Source of the DNA: Oscillospiraceae bacterium
Lineage (GTDB): Bacteria > Bacillota > Clostridia > Oscillospirales > CAG-272
Direction: 5' to 3'
NCBI GenBank assembly: GCA_015065395.1
Contig: SVQJ01000031.1
Location: 1 to 12,867, forward strand
Length of the DNA: 12,867 nucleotides
The notes under the pieces: model-generated
The model's input: only the letters and a program-made list of their open reading frames with translations
Databases searched by the model: none
What the model was told of the DNA's origin: nothing
In this document: positions 6,617 to 12,867 of the stretch, piece by piece
Position numbering within the stretch: the first letter of the stretch is position 1
Layout: each line of letters starts with the position of its first letter
Position numbers and translations under genes: made by a program

Positions 6617-9577
6617 TTATATAAGATTTGCCGCACCCACGCGAACTATCTCCGCATTTTCGGCAGAGCTCAGCGTAGGTGTGAGAACGATGGAGTCAAG
6701 ATAGATGATCTCGCCATACTGAGCATCAAAGGTAATAACGATAGATGTGATCTCACCGGAAGCATCAACGAACTTTGCACTGTCTGCAGTGAAGGAAGCG
6801 AGAGCTTGTGTTGCTGCACTGCCGGTGTACTCCTGTCCACCTGCAACCAGGGTAAGCGCTACGTCTACAGCTCTTCCGTCTGCGCTCTTAGCGCAAACTG
6901 TGATATATTTGAACATATCCGCACTGAGATTTGCTGAAGAAAGATCGATAGACAGAGAAGTTGCTGCCTTCTTATAAACAAGCTTTGCACTTTCCTGATC
7001 CTCATCATAGGAGACCTCAATGTTCTTACCGCCTATGATCACCTCTTCAACAACTCCGGCAAGAGTTTTTCTCATGATGATGCTGTCAGCTCCGTCTACT
7101 GCTCCGCTGGCATCCATATCAAGAGCAGAAGCGTTGGCAAGCACATCCTCATAACCTGCAAGACAACGTCTGAGAAGAAGGGCATCCTTTGCGGAAAGCG
7201 CACCGTCGCCGTTTACATCGCCCAATATATATTCCTCCTCGCCGTCAGCAGAAAGCATTTCGCACATCCGGCTGTCAGACATGAGGATCGTATACGCCTC
7301 AGCCGCATTATTGTTTGCCGCTCTCTCTCTTTCGATCGCAATATCCTTTGCCTCTGCAAGGTCGCCTGCAAGGCAGATCGAGCTGATATAGAGCTTATCG
7401 CCAACATTGGAGGAAGCAAAAGCAAAATACTGGAGCGATGATACTGTGCCTTTCCAGTTAGCTTCGCCGCTAAGATCAACGATATAGGAGTGATATGCTC
7501 CGTCACGCGTGAGGTCCACGGTTATCTGAGATGTGGCACCTGCACTTGTATTATAAAGGATCCTTGAAGCCTTGGATCTTGTGCCGTTGGTTTCGGGAAT
7601 ATACGCTGTAATAACAACATAATCGTAATCATCCGCAGAAACCACAGAATCACCTACGGTGTAATCTATCATCGCATAGCAGTTTCTTGCATAGGAAATC
7701 GTAAAGGCAAGCGCCTTTTCATCGCTGAGATACTGAGCGGAAAGGCTGGAAACCTCGGTTACGGTCTCATAAGCCTTTGAGTTGTTGTATATAATATTTG
7801 AGCAATCGAGTGCTGCGCTTGCATCAACATCCTCAATATTGGGAACAGCATCAAGCTCTGCTGCCTTCTCTCTATATGTTTCGAGAGCTTCCTTCGCACT
7901 TGTACAAGCAGAGATCTCGTTCTTTGCGCTTGCCGCAAGAGACTGAAAAGTCTCCCATTCTGCCTCATAGAAATCGTTTTCGTATCTGTACTTTGTGATC
8001 CTGTCTGCAAGGCCTGCGATATATTCGCTCTCTGTGCCCAGCTCAAGGGTCTTAAGTATTGTCTGAACAAAGATTCGGCTTGAGAAATCGTTGGGATGGC
8101 AGAGGAAGTCGCCTGTCATATCAAGATAATCCTTGTTAGTAAGGACATACTGGCAAATACTCGTTGTATCTGCAATAGCAACGCCCTCTCGCTCAAGCTC
8201 GTAAAGAGCATCGGCATAAGCAAAGAACCAATCATCGGGGAAAATGAGAGGATTGGACAAAATGGGAGCAACGAGAATAATATCACAATCGGGGATATTA
8301 GCGTTAACAGCCACGATCGCCTGCTTGAGAGTATCAATATATACAGATGCACTGTCACCTGCCATACATTCATTTGTACCGAACTCGATCATAAGAAGAT
8401 CGGGATCATAAGCAAGGATCTCGTTCATTCTTTCGATAGCGAGAGTTGCGGTAGCGCCGCCCTGAGCGATGGTGCTGTACTCTACGTTCACATCAGAATA
8501 ACGGTTCTGAACTTCCTTTGCAACCATATCGCTCCATCTGTCTGCATAGGGCTCAACATTAAGATCTGCGGAAACATTCGCGCCTCCGGCTATGGAGTCT
8601 CCGATGCCGAGAAGCTTAACTGTACTACCGGGTGTATTAAGCTTAGAAATAATATTATCAAGATACATACCCTTTGATTCGGGCACGGGACCGCCCCATG
8701 TATCCTTAACTGTATAAGTTATGTTCAGATAGCCGGTGAAATACATATTGTACTGGCCGCCGAGAACATAAGAACCGTCAAGAGTTTTCCACCATCCGGA
8801 GTTTGTTGTGGCATCGCTGAACACCTGTGAATGATCATACACATGAATGGATGTGGTCTCGGGAATAACCAGCTTGCCGTCCTCTATGAGATAGTCCTCT
8901 CCGTATACATATTCCTTTTCAAGATAGGAATCCTGTACTGCAACGACTCTGTCTATCTCATACATCATTTCATTAGGCTGAACCACTCCGTTTTTATCGG
9001 TGATAACATAGAAGGATTCATTATAAACGATATCGTTATCCCAATAATACTTGGTATAACGGTCGACCTCATAGCTGTCAAGAGTAAGCTCCTGCTCGGT
9101 ATAATCGTTAAGAGAACCGTTAGCTACCGCTTCAACCTCAGAAGGATCGATATTATATGTATCGGCATAAAGATAAATGCTGTAGATATCGGAAGGAGTA
9201 AAAGCCAAGGAAAAACCGCCTACGCTAAATCCGGAGTCAATTCCAATGAATTTATGACCTGCCGAAAGATCTACCGTTGACAAATAGTTGTCATTTTCGA
9301 TCACTATTTCAAGCTCTTTATCTGCAGCTGTGGCAGGGACCCACACAGCAAGGATAGGATAATTGTCAGCTAGGCTTACAGCCACTTTTTCTCCTGCCGC
9401 TGCAGGTGTGATCTTATAAGCGTTAAGATAGCCGTCGTACTCAAAGGTTCCTCCCGATACGGAAATCATATCGGAAGTGATAGTCATCTTTGTCTGACTT
9501 TCCTGTGCAGAAACGGGAAACGCAAATCCCGTTATAAGAAGAGCCATGACGATGAGCATGGAAAGAATTTTTTTCAT
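6617..9577 (-). CDS. secreted SGNH/GDSL hydrolase with internal dockerin domain
   Basis: 986 residues. Signal peptide 1-24 (cut after PVSA). Residues 25-310 are mostly beta-rich and unassigned. The SGNH hydrolase domain is about 320-510: block I GIGDSIAGG (324-332, nucleophile S328), block II QGGATA (372-377), block III FGTNE (399-403, N402) and block V CHPND (493-497, H494). The expected Asp three before His is not there; D490 is at -4. A helical FIVAR-like stretch (525-577) is followed by a beta-sandwich-like region (595-740), a type I dockerin (784-842) with Ca-binding loops DVNGDGALSAKD (787-798) and DMDASGAVDGAD (820-831), and a second beta-sandwich-like region (850-970). It is probably a carbohydrate esterase attached to a cohesin scaffold or similar partner. 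The start has AGAGGT 5-6 nt upstream. Divergent from the surface-protein gene at 9772. Confidence 0.88.
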   Translation of the reverse strand: MKKILSMLIVMALLITGFAFPVSAQESQTKMTITSDMISVSGGTFEYDGYLNAYKITPAAAGEKVAVSLADNYPILAVWVPATAADKELEIVIENDNYLSTVDLSAGHKFIGIDSGFSVGGFSLAFTPSDIYSIYLYADTYNIDPSEVEAVANGSLNDYTEQELTLDSYEVDRYTKYYWDNDIVYNESFYVITDKNGVVQPNEMMYEIDRVVAVQDSYLEKEYVYGEDYLIEDGKLVIPETTSIHVYDHSQVFSDATTNSGWWKTLDGSYVLGGQYNMYFTGYLNITYTVKDTWGGPVPESKGMYLDNIISKLNTPGSTVKLLGIGDSIAGGANVSADLNVEPYADRWSDMVAKEVQNRYSDVNVEYSTIAQGGATATLAIERMNEILAYDPDLLMIEFGTNECMAGDSASVYIDTLKQAIVAVNANIPDCDIILVAPILSNPLIFPDDWFFAYADALYELEREGVAIADTTSICQYVLTNKDYLDMTGDFLCHPNDFSSRIFVQTILKTLELGTESEYIAGLADRITKYRYENDFYEAEWETFQSLAASAKNEISACTSAKEALETYREKAAELDAVPNIEDVDASAALDCSNIIYNNSKAYETVTEVSSLSAQYLSDEKALAFTISYARNCYAMIDYTVGDSVVSADDYDYVVITAYIPETNGTRSKASRILYNTSAGATSQITVDLTRDGAYHSYIVDLSGEANWKGTVSSLQYFAFASSNVGDKLYISSICLAGDLAEAKDIAIERERAANNNAAEAYTILMSDSRMCEMLSADGEEEYILGDVNGDGALSAKDALLLRRCLAGYEDVLANASALDMDASGAVDGADSIIMRKTLAGVVEEVIIGGKNIEVSYDEDQESAKLVYKKAATSLSIDLSSANLSADMFKYITVCAKSADGRAVDVALTLVAGGQEYTGSAATQALASFTADSAKFVDASGEITSIVITFDAQYGEIIYLDSIVLTPTLSSAENAEIVRVGAANLI

Positions 9578-9610
9578 AACACACCTCTTAAGATTTGTTT
9601 TATTGTATAC

Positions 9611-9639
9611 ATTTTAGCACACACCCTGCTTTGCGTCAA
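9611..9639 (-). promoter_or_regulatory. sigma-A promoter for the SGNH-dockerin gene
   Basis: On the minus strand TTGACG (9639-9634), a 17-nt spacer and TAAAAT (9616-9611) preceded by TGC (extended -10). The predicted start is near 9604, about 27 nt before the start codon. Confidence 0.75.
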
Positions 9640-9701
9640 CAGAAAATCATCATTTTTTACAAAGAGCAGTCCTATCAATCGTAAACAAAAGGTTAAATTG
9701 A

Positions 9702-9730
9702 TTGACATATTTGGTTTTGTGGTTTATAAT
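9702..9730 (+). promoter_or_regulatory. perfect-consensus sigma-A promoter for the surface-protein gene
   Basis: TTGACA (9702-9707), exactly 17 nt, TATAAT (9725-9730). The predicted start is near 9737. An inverted repeat TCAATC (9675-9680)/GATTGA (9700-9705) overlaps the -35 and could be an operator restraining an otherwise very strong promoter. Confidence 0.82.
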
Positions 9731-9771
9731 GATAAAAACCGATAACGAATAAAATCGAAAGAATGATTGTT

Positions 9772-12327
9772 ATGCTAATTAAAAGATCTGTATCTGCTTT
9801 TATAGCCGTGCTCCTTGCCGGCGCATTTCTGATACCTTCATCCCTTGCTTTGGGCAGGGTGGTGAACGAGGATTACTCTTTCGTTTCAGAAGAGAGTGCA
9901 ACCATAGGCTGGTCAGGATATCCCGTTTCTGTTTTCGGAGACGGGTCCTTTGAGTATACCCTCCTTGATGAAAGCATCAAGGTCAGCTATGCGGAAAATA
10001 TTTTTGCATTCGATCTGACAACGGAGGACCCGTACCCGGTAAGCGTGCACAGCTTCTCCTCAGATTCTCTTGACTATATTGTCCGCCAGTTTGCATCCCT
10101 TTCAAAAAATCTTGGGGATATAGTGATATATTCCAGAGTTACGGTCACCAACAATGCCGACGTTATTGTTGATTTCCCGGAAACGGCTATGGGTGTAACA
10201 GCAATTTCCAAGATCCCTTCCCACATAAAGGCAGGAAAAAGTGCACAGTGTGACTATGCCGTCACCGTAAAGATGTCCGGCATTGAAAAGGAAGAATACA
10301 TGAGCTACGACGATGCCGACAAGCACATGAAGGAGCATTGGAACAGCATCCTTTCGAATGTACTGAGCTTCAAGACCTCTGAGAAAAAAGATTATTCCCA
10401 TAATACCGCTCTTAAAAAAGCAGTCATCCAAAGTCTCATAGATTCCGGAAGCGACGCCTTCGCCGCCTTTGCCTCTCCCGCCGTTGCAAAATCAGTTCTC
10501 CTTCGTGGTGAAGACCTCTACGGCTGTGCAGTTGCTCTTATGAAAACGGGCGATATGGAGACCGCATATCTGTCTCTTGATAAAATGGGCCAAAAGAGCC
10601 GGGACATTGCAGATTCTCTTACAGATTTCGATTTCTACCCCGGTGCAAAGCTTATAAAAAGAGACGGCAAAGTCCATCTTGAGGACAATCTCTTCGCCCT
10701 CAATCAGCTTTGGGGATATTCGTATATTCTTCGTAAGGTTTGCGAAGCTGATACGAGCTTCTCCGAAGAATACGAAGCCGTAACAAAATCGGCAGAAAAG
10801 CTGGCAAACGATATCTACAGCCTTATAAATGATGCTGCAAAAAACCTCTCAACCGATTGGGAGAGCGCTACCGTCAGCGGCAAAAAGACAATGCAGCTTT
10901 GCGGAGAAGATTTTTCGGATGCACGTGCGCTTTGCGAGTGGTATATCGCCAACGCTCCCTTCAACGAGACCGTCTCACCGGAGCTTTGCGGCCTTGCAGT
11001 GAATGCCCTTGATTACTATTCGGATTATTCATCCCCCGTTGCAGCACTGAATTCCTTTATCTGTCAGAGAGGTGACTCTACCTTGATCATCGGCAGAGGT
11101 GCCCCTGTTACCATGCTCTCGGACAAAGCACAGATGATCGTTGAGAATTATCCCCTCTCAAGCGGAGAAACCGTTTCCTGTACAGTTAAGGTTTCCAAAA
11201 AGGAGATCACCGTGACCATTGATACCACCGCCAATCTCCCCGTTCAGCTTGAATTTTCAGCCTTTAAGAATAATATCGAAAGTGCCTCATGCGGCTTCGA
11301 TATTGAATCCGGAATCGTCACCGCTCCTGCCGGCACAACAAAAATAACCGTCAAACTCTCCGTCTCTGCCAAAGAAAAGGAAGAGGAAAGAGCCGCATAC
11401 ACAGCCCTTGAGAGCATTCTTGCAAAGGCATACAGTATAAACAGCGACGATTGCACCACCGTTTCCGCAGAGGAGTTTGAAAAAGCCTTTTCGGCCGCCA
11501 AAAAGGCTCGCAGCGCCGATACCGAATCCAAGGTAAACTGCACAAAGGCTCTGAAGGGCGCCATCAATAAGCTTTCTCCCATGATCGCAGGTTATGACCA
11601 CGCACCCATCTCCGCTGACAGCCCTCTTGCCGGAAGCCTCACAAACAAGGAGATCTACCAGAAATTCTCCTTACCAAAAAAGGGAAAGGTATCCGGACTC
11701 TTTGTTAAAGGCGATTGGAGCGACGGAATATCCGCCGCTGTGTACACCCTAAGAGGGGACGCTTATACTACCGACGTTCTCTTATCCGAATCATACGGCG
11801 AGAAAATGGACGGCGGGATCTTCTTTGATCTTGATTTTCAGGCTGAAGAGGATAAGATCTATGTGCTTTGCATCTTCTGCGAATACGGAGAGGTGACTCT
11901 TGAGCTTTATCAAAGCGGCTCTGTATCGGCACACACCTCCGCTATGGGAGAGACCACGGTTTATAAAGGCGCAGGTCTTTATCTTGAATTCAATGTTTCC
12001 CAGGTAGACCGAAGCGAGCTTGATACCTATTACAACGCCTGTATGGCAGAAGACGTCTCCGCATATACAAAGGAATCGAAAAAGAAATACTCTCAGAGCC
12101 TGAAAGACGTCAAAGAGATACTCACAACGCCCTCCGTTACGGAAGAGGAATATAAGGCTGCCTATAAAAAGCTTACAAAAGCCCATGATGGCCTCGATAC
12201 TTATGCATCTGACGATAAAGTGGAGGAATTTCCCGTTGCAAGTATCGTCCTTATATGCGTTGTTGCAGTAATGCTTGCAGGCACATTTGTCTCCGCAGTT
12301 GTAACACGTAAAAAATCAAATACATAA
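9772..12327 (+). CDS. membrane-anchored secreted protein, six-hairpin-glycosidase-like layout
   Basis: 851 residues from this start. Signal peptide 1-26 (basic LIKR, hydrophobic core, cut near SSLA). A beta-rich N-terminal domain (about 35-170) leads through a linker with HMKEHWNSIL (185-194) into an alpha-helical region (211-432) and a beta region (436-533) with TLIIGRGAPVTML. This order resembles six-hairpin (alpha/alpha-barrel) glycosidases, but I cannot point to a catalytic acid pair, so activity is uncertain. After it come a FIVAR-like helical repeat (537-605), a beta domain (615-744), a second FIVAR-like repeat (745-812) and a C-terminal membrane helix (822-844) with the basic tail TRKKSNT; there is no LPXTG. 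An in-frame ATG at 9763 is possible, but GAAAGA lies directly against it and 9 nt before 9772, which favours 9772. I see no clear terminator downstream. Probably works at the surface beside the divergent SGNH-dockerin protein. Confidence 0.75.
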   Translation: MLIKRSVSAFIAVLLAGAFLIPSSLALGRVVNEDYSFVSEESATIGWSGYPVSVFGDGSFEYTLLDESIKVSYAENIFAFDLTTEDPYPVSVHSFSSDSLDYIVRQFASLSKNLGDIVIYSRVTVTNNADVIVDFPETAMGVTAISKIPSHIKAGKSAQCDYAVTVKMSGIEKEEYMSYDDADKHMKEHWNSILSNVLSFKTSEKKDYSHNTALKKAVIQSLIDSGSDAFAAFASPAVAKSVLLRGEDLYGCAVALMKTGDMETAYLSLDKMGQKSRDIADSLTDFDFYPGAKLIKRDGKVHLEDNLFALNQLWGYSYILRKVCEADTSFSEEYEAVTKSAEKLANDIYSLINDAAKNLSTDWESATVSGKKTMQLCGEDFSDARALCEWYIANAPFNETVSPELCGLAVNALDYYSDYSSPVAALNSFICQRGDSTLIIGRGAPVTMLSDKAQMIVENYPLSSGETVSCTVKVSKKEITVTIDTTANLPVQLEFSAFKNNIESASCGFDIESGIVTAPAGTTKITVKLSVSAKEKEEERAAYTALESILAKAYSINSDDCTTVSAEEFEKAFSAAKKARSADTESKVNCTKALKGAINKLSPMIAGYDHAPISADSPLAGSLTNKEIYQKFSLPKKGKVSGLFVKGDWSDGISAAVYTLRGDAYTTDVLLSESYGEKMDGGIFFDLDFQAEEDKIYVLCIFCEYGEVTLELYQSGSVSAHTSAMGETTVYKGAGLYLEFNVSQVDRSELDTYYNACMAEDVSAYTKESKKKYSQSLKDVKEILTTPSVTEEEYKAAYKKLTKAHDGLDTYASDDKVEEFPVASIVLICVVAVMLAGTFVSAVVTRKKSNT

Positions 12328-12411
12328 AGAATATCCTTTTCCCGTTCTCTTCTAAAAAAATAAAAAAGGTAAAATAGGTCCGTAAAAAAGGAAGTGTAAA
12401 AAAACATTTTA

Positions 12412-12432
12412 TGGCTCCCCCTGCTGGGCTCG
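12412..12432 (-). repeat. displaced copy of the tRNA-Asn 3' end (att-like direct repeat)
   Basis: These 21 bases are identical to 12740-12760, the T-loop-to-CCA end of the tRNA-Asn gene. The rest of a tRNA is not present: on the minus strand identity begins at CGAGC inside the T-loop and stops at CCA. The layout, an intact tRNA gene, about 307 bp of other sequence, then the orphan 3' end downstream, is that of a tRNA-targeted integration. A decayed tandem tRNA copy is the alternative. Confidence 0.7.
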
Positions 12433-12700
12433 GTCTATGACCCGACGTTCGATATGGTCGCCTCGTCAAGCACTGACGGCTTTCCGATGCTCCCCATCTC
12501 TCGTCTCTCAGGCGCCTAGCTTTATCTCGCACTGCGAGCGCTCGGATAAATATTCAAGTGAAACATTGGCTTGCCAAAGGCAAGCTCGCGTGAAGAAGCA
12601 CAGTTCAAATTAATGTAAACTCACCCTTCACGCTGTCGTCACAACTCCAACCTGTCGCGGCATAGCCGCTGCAGCTTGTGCGGCTGAACTCAACATGAAA
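12433..12700. other. gene-free, hairpin-rich stretch between tRNA-Asn and its 3'-end copy
   Basis: I find no credible protein here. Several short inverted repeats stand out: GGTC/GACC (12432-12442), CGTCA/TGACG (12464-12478), palindrome CGAGCGCTCG (12535-12544), GCTTGCC/GGCAAGC (12569-12585), GCGTGAAG/CTTCACGC (12588-12595 with 12626-12633) and GCGGC/GCCGC (12657-12669). Base composition is more GC-rich than the A/T-rich gaps elsewhere in the window. It may be a remnant of an inserted element or a structured RNA. The part from 12328 to 12411, after the surface-protein gene, is A-rich and shows nothing I can name. Confidence 0.4.
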
Positions 12701-12815
<115 letters not shown>

Positions 12816-12836
12816 ATATTTAGATTAACGATTACA

Positions 12837-12861
12837 AGGGAAACAAATGTGTTGTTTCCCT
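12837..12861. repeat. hairpin upstream of tRNA-Asn
   Basis: AGGGAAACAA and TTGTTTCCCT form a perfect 10-bp stem with a 5-nt loop, 21 nt upstream of the tRNA 5' end. Neither strand has a T tract after it, so it is not a clear terminator; it could be a processing or spacer structure of a tRNA operon. Confidence 0.5.
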
Positions 12862-12867
12862 CATAAT

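Noticed and set aside
12381..12411. Possible third, decayed copy of module A (GTAAAAAAGGAAGTG resembles TAAAAAGAGGAAAGTG)
   Set aside because: Similarity is short, A-rich and lacks the matching right arm and modules B and C, so it is not separable from chance.
12251..12532. 93-codon minus-strand open frame running from the structured stretch into the surface-protein gene
   Set aside because: It crosses the tRNA 3'-end copy and is antisense to the end of a solid gene; the predicted product is a low-complexity basic then Phe-rich string. It is kept in mind only because it would be a by-product of the repeat.
12837..12861. Intrinsic terminator upstream of tRNA-Asn
   Set aside because: The 10-bp stem is perfect but no T tract follows on either strand.

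Overview
The window reads as a stretch of chromosome from a low-to-mid GC Gram-positive anaerobe of class Clostridia, most likely a gut or rumen member of the Oscillospirales/Ruminococcaceae. The reasons are strong AAGGAGG-type ribosome binding sites, sigma-A promoters close to consensus, ThyX instead of ThyA, a solo BioY, a secreted SGNH esterase with a dockerin domain, and FIVAR-like surface repeats. The placement is inferred from content; no marker gene is present.

Layout: (1) 1-2453, minus strand: a two-gene operon with its own promoter, a DUF2079 membrane protein followed 2 nt later by a RadC/JAB-family protein cut by the left window edge. (2) 2454-2809: no gene; holds copy 1 of a dispersed hairpin repeat. 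(3) 2810-3484, minus strand: thyX, transcribed divergently from ansA-bioY (3625-5116, plus strand), with a promoter for each direction in the 140-bp gap. (4) 5230-6294, plus strand: a single Gfo/Idh/MocA oxidoreductase with a perfect inverted repeat in its leader. (5) 6295-6616: convergent gap with a terminator and copy 2 of the same repeat. (6) 6617-9577 (minus) and 9772-12327 (plus): two large secreted proteins transcribed divergently from a 194-bp gap with two strong promoters. One is an SGNH hydrolase with an internal dockerin; the other is a membrane-anchored protein with a layout like six-hairpin glycosidases. They are probably a co-regulated cell-surface carbohydrate pair. (7) 12328-12867: a gene-free, hairpin-rich stretch ending in a tRNA-Asn gene on the minus strand. 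The last 21 bases of that tRNA gene are duplicated about 330 bp downstream of it.

The most unusual items are non-coding. A three-part hairpin element of about 200 bp occurs twice, in the same orientation relative to the gene it follows. Its long stems differ at two positions and both differences are compensated on the opposite arm, while the hexaloop is unchanged. The second is the tRNA-Asn 3'-end duplication, which looks like the footprint of an integrated element with no integrase left between the repeats. I found no CRISPR array, insertion-sequence transposase, rRNA or recognisable riboswitch, and no frameshifted gene.
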